NCBI RefSeq assembly: GCF_026153205.1
Contig: NZ_JAPFBW010000001.1
Span: 310,001 to 374,000, forward strand
Direction of reading: 5' to 3'
Origin: Aquabacterium sp. A7-Y
GTDB taxonomy: Bacteria; Pseudomonadota; Gammaproteobacteria; Burkholderiales; Burkholderiaceae_C
DNA: 64,000 nt
Under the pieces are notes generated by a model. That model worked only from the letters and a program-made list of their open reading frames with translations. It was not told the DNA's origin and made no database searches. Positions 45,040 through 54,898 of the stretch are shown piece by piece; position 1 is the stretch's first letter; every line of letters begins with the position of its first letter. The position numbers were made by a program, and so were the translations under genes.

Positions 45040-48018
45040 TCAAGACCTCCGCCCGACGATCTGGCGGCGGATCGATTCGTCCCGGATGCGGTCGTCGTCG
45101 AGCAGCAACAGCAGCTTGCTGAGGATCTCGGCGCTCTTGGCATCCTCCTCCTCGTAGGGCAGGCGGGGCGGCTGCCGTGCGCCGGCCGCCGCCTCGGGCG
45201 CCGGGATCACGCACAGGCAGGCGCCCGGCTCGATGTGGATGTGGCCGCTGACGAGGTGGATGCGGTACTGTGCCAGCCGCCCGCGCACATGCACATAGCG
45301 CTTGCCCAGGGTCAGCGCGCCGGGCTCGGGCGCGAGGGCCGGCAGCAGCGCCTGCAGCAGTTCGCGGCGCGCCTGCACCGTGGCGGGCGAGCCGTAGCCA
45401 GCGTCGTCGCCGCCGAGCGAGCGGGCGACCACCAGGTCGAGGTCGCGCATCGCCTCGGAGAAGGTCACCGGCGGCACCTCGGACAAGGCCAGCCGCCGGC
45501 CGTCGCGCTCGAACCAGGCCAGGTCGCTTTCCAGTTCATTCGGCTCGGTGAAGCAGTGCCCGTCGAAGTGGAAGTCGAAGCAGGCCAGCACCCCGTCGGC
45601 GAAGTGCCGCCGGTGCAGCGCCAGCGCACGTTCACGCCAGCCGGCCGGCGCCCAGTCGCGCGCCTTGAACAGGGCCTGGGCCGGGCGGGTGCGCAGCCAG
45701 CGCCCCGCGTAGCGGGCCGAGCGGTCGCCCGCCTTCAGCTCGGCCGGTGTCGGCACATAAATTTCGCGGAAGACCTGCTTGAAGGGCTGCACCACGCCGC
45801 GTTCGACCAGCCAGCGCTGCCAGTCGGCGAGCCGGCCCTGCCGCAGCAGTTCCACCGGGTGCACCAGGCGCAGGCTGCCGCACGGGCCGTGCAGGCCGTC
45901 GGGCCCCTCGAGTCCGTCGCGGCGATAGAGGCCCATGCCGCCGGCCTCGTCCTGCCACACCAGGCGCTGTGCCAGGTCGGCCATCAGCGGGTGGTCCATC
46001 ACCGAGTCCAGCTGGGCTTGACCCATCGCGGTGGCGTCGACGAGGCGCCTTTCCAGCGCAGCGACAAAACGGCGCCGCTGCTCCTTCAGCCCGACCCAGG
46101 CCGTCTTGAGGGCCAGCCACTGCGGGTGTTTACGCAGCGCCGTCGGCGCGGTCGCCAGGCGCTTGCCCTTGGCGTTGACGACGACCGGGCCGGTGGTTTC
46201 AGCGTGAAGCTCGATGTGGACCTGGTAGCCGCCGATGGTCCGGGGCTCGAACCAGGCCGCGACCTGCTCGCCCTGGCGCGCCTCCATCGCCCATTCGAGG
46301 CTGCCCAGGCTGTCGTAGCCGGCGACGGCGGCGAGATGGGCCAGTCCGACCGTGACCGCGGCCTGGTGGTGGGCACGGCGCTCCGCGCCGTAGCGGCCGG
46401 CTTCCTTGTCCAGCGCCTTCAGCTGCAGGTAGCGTTCCAGACAGGCGGCCTCGCGGGCCTCACCTTCGGGCAGCGGCAGCAGGCCGATCGCCATGATCGG
46501 CACGTGCGCATGCTTGTGCAAGGCGGAGTGCAGCAGGGCCTCGGCGCGGTCGCCACGCAGCCCGCGCAGCAGGGTAGCCAGCGAGCCGCCTTCGGTGGCA
46601 TGCAGGTAGACCGTGCAGAACCACTCGAAAGCCGCTTGCGCCAGCGGCGCCAGCAGGGGCCGCAGCTCGTGCACCGGCAGCCGGCTTTCCGACCCGAGGC
46701 CTTCGTGGCGGCAGCGTGCTGCGTGGGCATGGCGCCACTGGCGCAGCGGCTCCAGCTCGGTGCGCTGCAGAGCCTCGAACAGCAGCGACTCGGCCAGCTC
46801 CGAGGCAGTGCCGAAGGCCGCTTCGAGCGCGGCGGGCCGCAGCTCGCGCAGCCGCGCCACCAGCTCGGCGCGTGACTCGCCGGGCTGCAGGGCCTCGATG
46901 CGCGCCAGCGGCCAGTAGAAGTGGTGCTGGACCACGCGGTCGCTGGGCTGCTCCAGCTGCGCTTCGCGCCAGCGGCAATGCCACAGGAGCGCCTCGCCGC
47001 CGACCAGCCGGACCGAGGGCGGATCGGCATCCCCGTTGTCGAGTTCCACCGGCGGGCTGAAGTCGGGCAGCAGGTCGTCGTGCTCCAGCGCCTGCGCGGG
47101 GCGCAGACGCCAGGCGGCTTCCTCATCCTGCAGGCGTTGCCACAGGAAACGGACGAAGTTCGCCAGTTCCGGGGCCCGGTCCAGCCGCCGCGGGTCGAGC
47201 CCGAGCAGGTAGTACGGCGTGAAGCCCGGCTGCGTCCGGTACAGCTCGGCGGCGGCCGCCGCCGTGGCCTGGCCGTGACGCAAGGCGTGTTCGAGCAGGC
47301 GGGCGAAGCGGCGCGCGAAACGGTCCCGGCGCCGCGGTGCGCCGAGCACGCCGGCGCTGACCGCCAGCACGGTGCCGGCCGAGCTGTCGGCACTCCAGCG
47401 CCCGTCGGCATGCAGCCGGACGTGGCCGGCCAGCACCTGCTGGACCAGCGGCAGCAGGGCTCGCGGTTCCGACCAGACCCGGGTCTCGAACACGGCGGCC
47501 GGCAGCGGCTGGGAGTCCTGCTCGTCGCCCAGCAGACGCAGTGCGAGCTGGCTGGCCACGAACTCCCGCAGCGTGGCGGGGGCGATCCAGGCCGCGTCGC
47601 GATCGGCGGCTGCGAAGGCGGCCCGGCTGCAAGCCAGCAGCAGGTCCAGCAACAGGGCGGCGCGGTCGTACAGCGCCCGCGGCACCCGCTCCTCCTCCGG
47701 CGACCAGGCCGGGTGGCTGCGCAGCAGCCGCGCCTCGTGCAGCCGGACCAGCAGCAGGGTCCGCTGCAGCAGCTCGCGCGGGCCCAGGGTGTCGAGCCGG
47801 CCCAGCCAGGCGTCGAGCCGCTCGGTCAGCGTGCGCTCGAGCCGCCAGTTCACGGTGTCCCAGGCGCGCTCCTCGTCCTGCTGCGGCCGCAGGTGCTCGA
47901 TCGCGGCGGCGTGCGCGGCGTCGACCTCGAACACCTTGGCGGTCGCCTCCAGCAGCGGCGCCAGCCAGGGACGCAGTGCCGAGAGGTCGAACTGCTCTTC
48001 GTGCAGGACCTGCAGCAT
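45040..48018 (-). CDS. DUF4132 (MolR-like) family protein
   Basis: The 992-residue soluble protein matches DUF4132, the family of E. coli MolR and YehI. The diagnostic C-terminal half has MDHPLMADLAQRLVWQDEAGG, LRLVHPVELLRQGRLADWQRWL, GVVQPFKQVFREIYVPT, then RYAGRWLRTRPAQALFKARDW and the end segment LGKRYVHVRGRLAQYRIHL. The N-terminal half is helical and variable. The function is not established. MolR-type proteins have been linked to AAA+/vWA conflict systems, and this one lies in a string with an AAA+ ATPase and a nuclease-like gene. No WGR domain visible. Confidence 0.85.
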   Translation of the reverse strand: MLQVLHEEQFDLSALRPWLAPLLEATAKVFEVDAAHAAAIEHLRPQQDEERAWDTVNWRLERTLTERLDAWLGRLDTLGPRELLQRTLLLVRLHEARLLRSHPAWSPEEERVPRALYDRAALLLDLLLACSRAAFAAADRDAAWIAPATLREFVASQLALRLLGDEQDSQPLPAAVFETRVWSEPRALLPLVQQVLAGHVRLHADGRWSADSSAGTVLAVSAGVLGAPRRRDRFARRFARLLEHALRHGQATAAAAAELYRTQPGFTPYYLLGLDPRRLDRAPELANFVRFLWQRLQDEEAAWRLRPAQALEHDDLLPDFSPPVELDNGDADPPSVRLVGGEALLWHCRWREAQLEQPSDRVVQHHFYWPLARIEALQPGESRAELVARLRELRPAALEAAFGTASELAESLLFEALQRTELEPLRQWRHAHAARCRHEGLGSESRLPVHELRPLLAPLAQAAFEWFCTVYLHATEGGSLATLLRGLRGDRAEALLHSALHKHAHVPIMAIGLLPLPEGEAREAACLERYLQLKALDKEAGRYGAERRAHHQAAVTVGLAHLAAVAGYDSLGSLEWAMEARQGEQVAAWFEPRTIGGYQVHIELHAETTGPVVVNAKGKRLATAPTALRKHPQWLALKTAWVGLKEQRRRFVAALERRLVDATAMGQAQLDSVMDHPLMADLAQRLVWQDEAGGMGLYRRDGLEGPDGLHGPCGSLRLVHPVELLRQGRLADWQRWLVERGVVQPFKQVFREIYVPTPAELKAGDRSARYAGRWLRTRPAQALFKARDWAPAGWRERALALHRRHFADGVLACFDFHFDGHCFTEPNELESDLAWFERDGRRLALSEVPPVTFSEAMRDLDLVVARSLGGDDAGYGSPATVQARRELLQALLPALAPEPGALTLGKRYVHVRGRLAQYRIHLVSGHIHIEPGACLCVIPAPEAAAGARQPPRLPYEEEDAKSAEILSKLLLLLDDDRIRDESIRRQIVGRRS

Positions 48019-48116
48019 CTCAGCCTCGGACCAGCGGCACCAGACGCACGAAACACAGCGCCGTGCCCGGCGCGGTCGAGTCGAAACTGACGCTCAGGAC
48101 CTGGAGCACAGGGCGC

Positions 48117-48920
48117 TCACTTCAGGGGCCGGCGCACGGACTTGCCGGGCCGGCGGCCCTTGCCAGCGGCAGGGGCGGGCGCAGCCGCCGACGAGGGGCG
48201 CCCCATCCAGCCCTTGACCGCCAGGCCCAGCACCAGCCCGGCCAGGAACACGGCCCAGAAGAGCCAGGCGGGCGCCTGCTCCAGGCCGCTGGGCAGGTTC
48301 ATGCCGAACACCGCCGCCAGGGCCATCAAGGGAAAGGTGAGGGCGGCGATCAGGTTGAGCTTGTGCTGGGCGCGGTTGAAGCCGAGCGCGGCGCGGGCCT
48401 GTTCCTCGGCGCTGCGCGCCAGCCGGTAGTCGAGCGCCAGGCGCGAGTCGGCCAGCAGCAGCTCCAGGCCGCGCGACAGCTCGACGGCGCGGTCGCGCAG
48501 GGTCAGCACCAGGCGGTCCTCGGGCACCCGCTCGCGAGCCGCCTGCAGCGTGTCCTTCAGGTTGGCGGCCGCCCGCGCCAGCGGCAGGGCACGCGCCTGC
48601 AGGTTGAACAATTCCTCGACCTCGAGCTGGGGCGCGCGGGTGCACAGCAGGCTGAGTTCGAACTGCAGGCCTGCGTAGCTGGCCAGCAACTCCTCGAAGG
48701 CCGGCTCGCCGGGGGCCTGCCCCTGGTAGAGCCAGCGGCCGTCGGGCTGGCGCAGGAACACCGCTGCGTCGCGGTCCGGGTCGCCGGGCTCCGGCGGCCG
48801 GTGCAGCACCAGCAGCAGGTGGCCGGCCTCGAAGATGGCGCGCTGGGCACCGTAGGTTTCCGTGCCGAGGCGCCGCTCGATCTCGGGCGGCAACTTCCAG
48901 TCGTAGGTGGGGCGGTTCAT
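48117..48920 (-). CDS. CorA-like membrane protein with GMN motif
   Basis: The 267-residue product has a soluble N-terminal region, a long helix (about 105-185) and two C-terminal membrane helices (about 188-212 and 217-239). The end of the first membrane helix carries GMN (206-208) in ALAAVFGMNLP, the pore signature of CorA-type divalent-cation channels. Length and topology fit CorA, although the N-terminal half is weakly similar at best. The tail is basic. It lies 10 bases after the PLD-like gene. It may be an ion-channel effector or regulator rather than a housekeeping transporter. Confidence 0.75.
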   Translation of the reverse strand: MNRPTYDWKLPPEIERRLGTETYGAQRAIFEAGHLLLVLHRPPEPGDPDRDAAVFLRQPDGRWLYQGQAPGEPAFEELLASYAGLQFELSLLCTRAPQLEVEELFNLQARALPLARAAANLKDTLQAARERVPEDRLVLTLRDRAVELSRGLELLLADSRLALDYRLARSAEEQARAALGFNRAQHKLNLIAALTFPLMALAAVFGMNLPSGLEQAPAWLFWAVFLAGLVLGLAVKGWMGRPSSAAAPAPAAGKGRRPGKSVRRPLK

Positions 48921-48930
48921 CGCGGGCCTT

Positions 48931-49647
48931 TCATCGCGCCAGCTGGCGCCACAGCTGCTCGAAGTGCTCGGAGAACCGGTGCAGCAGCGCCGGGTCGTTG
49001 CACAGCACCACGTTCTCCTCGTTCTCCAGGCAGGCGCTGCGGGTCCAGTTGTAGCTGCCGTTGATCAGCCGGGCCGCGTCGAAGATCGCGTACTTGTGGT
49101 GCATGTGGGCGGCGCTGCGGTCCACCGCGACCGCGATGCCGGCCTCGCGCAGCCGGCCGATGTCGCTGCCGCGGTCGTATTCCTTCTCGTTGTCGGTGAT
49201 CAGGCGCACCGCGACACCGCGGCGGTGGGCCGCCAGCACCTCCTCGCTGATGCGGTCGTCCGAGAGCGTGAAGACGCAGATGTCGATGCGGCGCCGTGCC
49301 GAGCGCAGCTGGCCGACGATGGCGTGCAGGCAGTCCTCGCCGGGGCTGAAGCAGGCCTGGGCGGTCACGCTGCCGGCCGGCGCGCGGGCGACGTCGAGCG
49401 CGCGCACCACACCGTCCAGCCACTTGACCAGGGCCTGCTGGGCGGGGTCGGGCAGGCGCTCGCGCACCAGCTCGAAGGCGCGGTTGCGCAGCTGGCGCAG
49501 GCCGTCCTCGGGCGGCGAGGCCTGACGCAGCGCCTGGGTCAGCGAGCGTTTTTCCTCATCGCTCAGGCGTTCGTCGGCGATGCTTGCCGCCAAGGCATCG
49601 AGCAGGGCCGGCAAGCCGGGGGTATCGGGTGTGTCGGGACGGGTCAT
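48931..49647 (-). CDS. Single-HKD phospholipase D-like nuclease/hydrolase
   Basis: The 238-residue soluble product has a helical N-terminal 90 residues and one PLD domain (about 95-235). The catalytic HxKx4D motif is His183-x-Lys185-x4-Asp190 in HMHHKYAIFD, followed by the usual NGSYNWT and a Glu-rich ENEENVV segment. Single-HKD proteins dimerise to form one active site. This set includes Nuc-type endonucleases and cardiolipin hydrolases (Zucchini-like). Four bases separate it from the giant ATPase gene upstream, so the two are co-expressed. Confidence 0.85.
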   Translation of the reverse strand: MTRPDTPDTPGLPALLDALAASIADERLSDEEKRSLTQALRQASPPEDGLRQLRNRAFELVRERLPDPAQQALVKWLDGVVRALDVARAPAGSVTAQACFSPGEDCLHAIVGQLRSARRRIDICVFTLSDDRISEEVLAAHRRGVAVRLITDNEKEYDRGSDIGRLREAGIAVAVDRSAAHMHHKYAIFDAARLINGSYNWTRSACLENEENVVLCNDPALLHRFSEHFEQLWRQLAR

Positions 49648-49651
49648 GGGC

Positions 49652-52600
49652 TCAGGACTCCTCGGTCTCGTGGCGGGCGGCGCCGGGCCCTTCGGTGGGT
49701 ACCAGCGACTGCAGCTGGGCCGTGATACGCCCCATCTCGTCCCACACCGGGTGCTCGGGCGACAGCCGCGGCTGGGTGGTGCGGATCAGCGAGACCAGCA
49801 CCCGGTGCTGGGTCGAGGCCATGTCCATCACCATCTGCGCCAGCTTGCCCAGCTCCGGCACTTCGCTGCCGGCAGCGACCGGGCCGGGCGGCTGCAGCCG
49901 CTCGACCGCCTGGGCCACGTCCAGCAGGCCCGCGGCGATGCGGGTGCCGGTGTCGCCCGTGTCCGCGCCGAGCTTGCGGCGCTTGACGAACTCCTCGCAG
50001 ATGGCCTGCCAGCGCGCCGACTCCTCGGCGCTCGGGCGGCCCAGCAGCTGGGCCAGCTTGAGCAGGTTCTCCTCGGCGCCGGTGGTCAGGGTCTGGGCCT
50101 CGCCGCGGTAGTGGTCGCGCAGCAGCGCGTCGAGCTCGTCTTCGTGCATCAGCGGCGTGATGCGCGCCGCCAGCTTGCTCATGTTGCGGTAGCTGCCTTG
50201 CAGCTTGAAGGCCGGCTCGGTGCGGTAGGCATCGTGCTGGGCGGCCGACTCGATGTAGGCCAGGTTGACCTTGAGCAGCAGGTCGCGGGCGCGGAACAGG
50301 CGTTGCATCAAGGCCTTCAGCTCTTCCAGCTCGGCGCCGCTGTAGGCATGCGAAAAAGCGCTCGGCGCCACCTCCTCACCCTGCGCCAGGCGCACCAGCA
50401 GCTGCACGTCCCGCGGATCGCGCGAGGCCAGCGGCAGCAGCGCGGGGCTGGCGGTCAGGCTGTTCTCGATGTAGGACAGCGCGAACAGCGCCTCGCGCCC
50501 CGACAGCACGTCGCCGAGGTTGTAGATGTCGGCGCGGTTGGCCAGCATGTCGGGGATCTTGAAGACCTCGCCCGACTCGGTATAGGGGTTGCCGGCCATC
50601 ACGATGGCAAAACGCTTGCCGCGCAGGTCGTAGCTGCGCGTCTCGCCGTTCCACACACCCTCGATGCGCCGCGTGCCGTCGGCCAGCGCGATGAACTTCT
50701 GCAGGAACTCCGCGCTGGTGTGCTGGATGTCGTCCAGGTACAGCATCACGTTGTTGCCCATCGCCAGGCCGAGGTTGAGTTTCTCGAGCTCCTGGCGCGC
50801 GGCGCTGTTGGGCGCGGCGGCGGGGTCGATCGACCTCACCTCGTGGCCCAGCGCCGGGCAGTTGATGCGCACGAAGATCTGGCCGAGCCGGTCGGCCACG
50901 TACTCCATCAAGGTCGTCTTGCCATAGCCCGGCGGCGAGATCAGCAGCAGCAGGCCCATGCGGTCGGTCCGGTTGCCTTCGCCGCTGGCGCCGATCTGCT
51001 TGGCCAGGTTCTCGCCGACGATGGGCAGGTAGACCTCGTCGATCAGCCGGTTGCGCACGAAACTCGACAGCGGCCGGGCCTGGAACTGGGTCAGCCGCAG
51101 GCGCGCCTTCTCGGCGTGCAGCAACTCGGCGCGCAAGGACTGCAAGGCCTCGAAGGCGGGCACCACCGAGGCCTGGTGGTGCAGGAAGCGGCGCCAGAAG
51201 TCGTTGAGGTTGAGTGCCATCGCGCCGCCGGCGACACGCGGGTGCTCGGCCAGCAGGCCCTCGACACGCCGGTCCAGCGTGGCGTTGACACGCTGCCGCG
51301 GGCCGGGGACGGCCAGCAGGGCGGCGGCGTCGTCGGCCCAGGTGGTGGCTTCGGGCGCGTGAGCGCCGGCATAGGCGCGCACCCAGCTCGACGCGAGGCG
51401 CCAGCGCTCGGGCGGCGGGGCGGCTTCCAGGTCGCGCTGCAGTTCGCTCCAGCGGCCCTTGCGCTCCAGCTCGCGCACCAGGGCCTGGGCCAGATCCTCG
51501 CCGGCGCCGGAGACCACCCAGGCCTCGCCGCCGCGCTCGCCCGCGAGCTGCCGCACCAGGTAGGCGGCGGCCTGTTCGGGAACGCCGGCGCAAGGTTCAT
51601 CGCCGCGGCCGGTCGCGCCCGGCAGGAAGAAGTCGCGGGCGAAGGCACTCAGGGCACGGGCGGTGTCGTGCTCCAGCTGTTCCAGCGCCTGGCGGCTGCC
51701 GAACAAGGCCTGCATCTGCATCGCGGCGCGGGCCTGCCGCAGCAGCGCCTCGCGCTCCGCGACAAAACGGCCCGACTGCCAGTAGAGCAGGGCCAGCGCC
51801 CGCTCGGCCGGGCCGAAGGCCAGCAGCCCGGCCTCGGCCTGCATGGCCGCCAGCGTCGCCAGCAGGCGGCTCGCGTCCTCGTCGTGCACGCCTTTCTGGT
51901 AGCCCTCCTGGTAGCGCGGCGCGGCGAAGCGGCGCACGTGCTCCAGCAGCGCCGCGCGGCCCTCCGGGCCTTCGGCGACCCGCCGCATCAGCTCGTCCCA
52001 GGCCAGCTCGGTGTGCCCCTCCTGCACCGCGCGCAGCATCAGGCCGGCCAGGTATTCGGCGCGCGACAGGACCTCGGTCTCCGACACCAGGGCCTGGTTC
52101 CAGCAGGATCGCAGCGCGGCCAGCCGCTCGTCGTGCAGCGGCGCGAGGTAGTCGGTGCCGGTGATGTGCCAGGCCAGAGCGCCGTCGTGCGGCACCAGGG
52201 TCAGGTCCAGCGGCTGGCGGTTGATCGTGAAGGCGTGGCGGCCGAAACGCAGCGTGTTGCCGTCGTCGGCGACCAGGTCACGCTGGTCGCGCACCGCGCG
52301 CACGGCCTGGTCGCGGGCCGTCTTCAGCCGGGTGTCGAGATCGTCCGCGGCGACCGCCGCGCCCAGCGTGCGCAGATCGTCGATGAGCTTGCGCAGCTTG
52401 GCGACCAGCGGGTCGGCCGCGAAAAAGCTGTGCACCTCGTTCAGCTCGGCCATGCGCGCCACGCGGCGCGGCACGCCGTCGAGGATGCGCGAACCGGCCT
52501 CGACGATGGCCTGGGCGCGCCGCTGGCGGGCGTCGGCCAGGCTCTGGCGGCGCGCCGAGAAGGCCTCGTAGACGGCCTCGCGCTTGGCGGTGATGTCGGC

Positions 52601-54880
52601 CAGGAAGTGGTCCTGCTCGGCAAAGCGGCCTTCGAGCTCTTCCAGCTGCGCCAGCAGGCGCGTCAGCGCCTCGTCGCACTTCTCGGGGCTGTCGGCGATG
52701 CCGAGCGCGTTCTCGACCGCCTGGCCGAACAGCTTGAACTGGGCGCCGAACTCGGCCGCCGCCTCGGTCGCCCCAAGCGCCTTGCGGCGCTGGCGGGCCT
52801 CGGCGCGCAGGCGGTTGATCTCGGCATAGACCAGCGCGATGCGGTCGAGCACCGAGGTGCGGATGACCGCGTCGCCGCCGGGCAGGCTGCCCAGCTGCTC
52901 GGTCAGCAGGTCCAGCCCGGCCGCGCTCTCGTCCAGCTGCTGCAGCACGCGGTCCAGGGCCGGCGTGGTGTGCGACTGGGCCGACTCGGCCGCCAGCCTG
53001 TCCAGGCTCTTGCGGTGGCTGTCGAAGGCCTGCTCGCCGGCCAGGAACTGCAGCGCGCGCTCGCCGACCCGCTGTTGTTCGGCCTGCAGCTCGGCATCCA
53101 TCGCGGCCAGCCGCGGCAGATCGGCGTAGCGCAGCTCCTTGAGCGCCTGCAGCTGGCCGCGCCGCTCGCGCAGCCGGTGCAGCGCGCGCACGAACTCGTC
53201 CGGCGTGCGCCACAGGGTGCTGGCGATGTCGGTCGCGAGCGCACGCTGCTCGGCTTCGGCGCGCGCCAGGGCCTGCGCGGTCTCGCGGCGGATGCTCTCG
53301 ACCTTCTCGAACTCGGCCAGGGTGGCGCGGGCGCCGTCGGCGATCCGGCGCAGCTCGACCGCCACGCCGCCGGCCTCGGGCGCATCCAGCCAGAAGTGGG
53401 CGTCGGCCACCCGGCTGCACTGGCGGATCAGGTCTTCGTAGGCGGCCCGGGTCGGCACCTGCTCGCGCACCGCGCGCGCGATGCCGGACAGGTCCGAGAC
53501 GCCGCGCACCAGCTCGGCATTGCCGATGCGGCCGAAAAAGCCGCCGCTGGCCGGCTGGGTGCTGGCGTGCTCCTCGCTCGCGAAGGGCGTCTGCCACAGC
53601 TGCATCGGGTGCACCCGGGTGGGCTCGCCGCGGTCGGCCTGGAACACCAGGATGCGGCCGTCGGGGAAACGGGCATAGCCGTTGGCGACGATGGGCGCGC
53701 CCAGGGTCTTGTCGATCAGGTTGTAGGTGAACAGCGCATAGTGGCCCGAGCCCGGCTCGTAGAAGACGTAGAGCACGTCCTCGCCGTTGGGCGAACGCAG
53801 GCTGCGCTTGAAGCGCAGCGCCGTGACGATCTCGCCGGGCAGCTCGAAGCGCTTGTACTCGCCGGACTGCAGGTAGTAGCCGCCGGGGAACACGATGCCG
53901 TGGTCCTCGGGCAGCTGCACGCAGGAGCCGCCGATCGCGTCGATGCGCTCGACCTTCTGCGTGCGGATGTTGTAGACCAGGTAGCGGAGCGCAGTCTCGC
54001 GGTAGGGCTTGATGCGCAGCAGGATCAGCTGGCCCAGCCGCGCGTAGGCGATCTCGGCGTCGGTGAGCGACTGGTGTTTGTCCTCGACCGGCTCGCTGTA
54101 GATGCCGAGGCCGGTCTCGGTGTTGTTCTCGATCTTGACCGTGAGGTCGCCGCCGACGGTTTCGACGAACACGGTGTCCAGGATGTTGACATGCGGGTGC
54201 TTGCCGCCGACATGGTCCTCGCGGCGTGTCGCCGTCCACTCGAAGTCGTGGCTGGGTGGCAGGGCGATGTCGCGCTCGCCGCGGTTGTCGAGGTAGGCGA
54301 CGCTGCCGTCGCGGGCGATGCTCCAGCGGAACACGCGCACGTCGTGCAGCTGCTGGCCGATCTGGAAGGACGCGAGCAGCTTGTCGGCCGTCACTCTCAG
54401 CTGCAGCAGCGTGGCCTGCTTGTAGTAGGCGTAGAGCTCGCGGAAGTCGGCCGTGAAGCGCGCATCGTCGAGGAAGCTGCCGACCAGCGGCAGCGGTTCC
54501 AGCTCGTCGGCGCCGTCGTGCTCGGCGAGCCGGTAGAGCGCGAACACGTCGCCGACCGAGGTTTCGCGACGCAGCCCGATGTAGACGTTGTAGCCGAACA
54601 GCAGCTGTCCGCCGATGCGCACGATGTCGCGCGCGACGCAGTTGTTCTCGGTGCGCGCCAGCGTGCGCAGCACCAGCGCCTGGTCCGAGCGGCCGAAGGC
54701 GGCCAGGCGCGCCTCGTTGAGCGCCTGCGTCTTGGCGTGCAAGGCCTCGCCCTGCACCGCGAGGCGCTTTTTCAGCAGCTCGTAGCTGCCGCTGTCGGCC
54801 ACCAGGGCCTCGCTCAAGGCCGCGCCGTCGCTGGCGTCAGCGGGGCCTGGGGTCGTGGATGCCGCGGCGGTGTTCTCCAT
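49652..54880 (-). CDS. Giant AAA+ ATPase (DUF3686-type 'DNA repair ATPase')
   Basis: The 1742-residue product has an N-terminal beta-rich region (about 40-480) of the DUF3686 type, long coiled-coil stretches (about 490-900), and a C-terminal AAA+ module. There Walker A is PPGYGKTTLMEY near residue 1315, Walker B VMLYLDDIQHT near 1382 and sensor-like VMAGNPYTESGEVFKIPD near 1428. NCBI-style databases call such proteins DNA repair ATPases, but I know of no biochemical proof. The gene is 18 bases after the flotillin gene and four before the PLD-like gene. No membrane helix is evident, so contact with the membrane would be through flotillin. Confidence 0.85.
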   Translation of the reverse strand: MENTAAASTTPGPADASDGAALSEALVADSGSYELLKKRLAVQGEALHAKTQALNEARLAAFGRSDQALVLRTLARTENNCVARDIVRIGGQLLFGYNVYIGLRRETSVGDVFALYRLAEHDGADELEPLPLVGSFLDDARFTADFRELYAYYKQATLLQLRVTADKLLASFQIGQQLHDVRVFRWSIARDGSVAYLDNRGERDIALPPSHDFEWTATRREDHVGGKHPHVNILDTVFVETVGGDLTVKIENNTETGLGIYSEPVEDKHQSLTDAEIAYARLGQLILLRIKPYRETALRYLVYNIRTQKVERIDAIGGSCVQLPEDHGIVFPGGYYLQSGEYKRFELPGEIVTALRFKRSLRSPNGEDVLYVFYEPGSGHYALFTYNLIDKTLGAPIVANGYARFPDGRILVFQADRGEPTRVHPMQLWQTPFASEEHASTQPASGGFFGRIGNAELVRGVSDLSGIARAVREQVPTRAAYEDLIRQCSRVADAHFWLDAPEAGGVAVELRRIADGARATLAEFEKVESIRRETAQALARAEAEQRALATDIASTLWRTPDEFVRALHRLRERRGQLQALKELRYADLPRLAAMDAELQAEQQRVGERALQFLAGEQAFDSHRKSLDRLAAESAQSHTTPALDRVLQQLDESAAGLDLLTEQLGSLPGGDAVIRTSVLDRIALVYAEINRLRAEARQRRKALGATEAAAEFGAQFKLFGQAVENALGIADSPEKCDEALTRLLAQLEELEGRFAEQDHFLADITAKREAVYEAFSARRQSLADARQRRAQAIVEAGSRILDGVPRRVARMAELNEVHSFFAADPLVAKLRKLIDDLRTLGAAVAADDLDTRLKTARDQAVRAVRDQRDLVADDGNTLRFGRHAFTINRQPLDLTLVPHDGALAWHITGTDYLAPLHDERLAALRSCWNQALVSETEVLSRAEYLAGLMLRAVQEGHTELAWDELMRRVAEGPEGRAALLEHVRRFAAPRYQEGYQKGVHDEDASRLLATLAAMQAEAGLLAFGPAERALALLYWQSGRFVAEREALLRQARAAMQMQALFGSRQALEQLEHDTARALSAFARDFFLPGATGRGDEPCAGVPEQAAAYLVRQLAGERGGEAWVVSGAGEDLAQALVRELERKGRWSELQRDLEAAPPPERWRLASSWVRAYAGAHAPEATTWADDAAALLAVPGPRQRVNATLDRRVEGLLAEHPRVAGGAMALNLNDFWRRFLHHQASVVPAFEALQSLRAELLHAEKARLRLTQFQARPLSSFVRNRLIDEVYLPIVGENLAKQIGASGEGNRTDRMGLLLLISPPGYGKTTLMEYVADRLGQIFVRINCPALGHEVRSIDPAAAPNSAARQELEKLNLGLAMGNNVMLYLDDIQHTSAEFLQKFIALADGTRRIEGVWNGETRSYDLRGKRFAIVMAGNPYTESGEVFKIPDMLANRADIYNLGDVLSGREALFALSYIENSLTASPALLPLASRDPRDVQLLVRLAQGEEVAPSAFSHAYSGAELEELKALMQRLFRARDLLLKVNLAYIESAAQHDAYRTEPAFKLQGSYRNMSKLAARITPLMHEDELDALLRDHYRGEAQTLTTGAEENLLKLAQLLGRPSAEESARWQAICEEFVKRRKLGADTGDTGTRIAAGLLDVAQAVERLQPPGPVAAGSEVPELGKLAQMVMDMASTQHRVLVSLIRTTQPRLSPEHPVWDEMGRITAQLQSLVPTEGPGAARHETEES

Positions 54881-54898
54881 GGTGGGCAGCCGGCCTCG

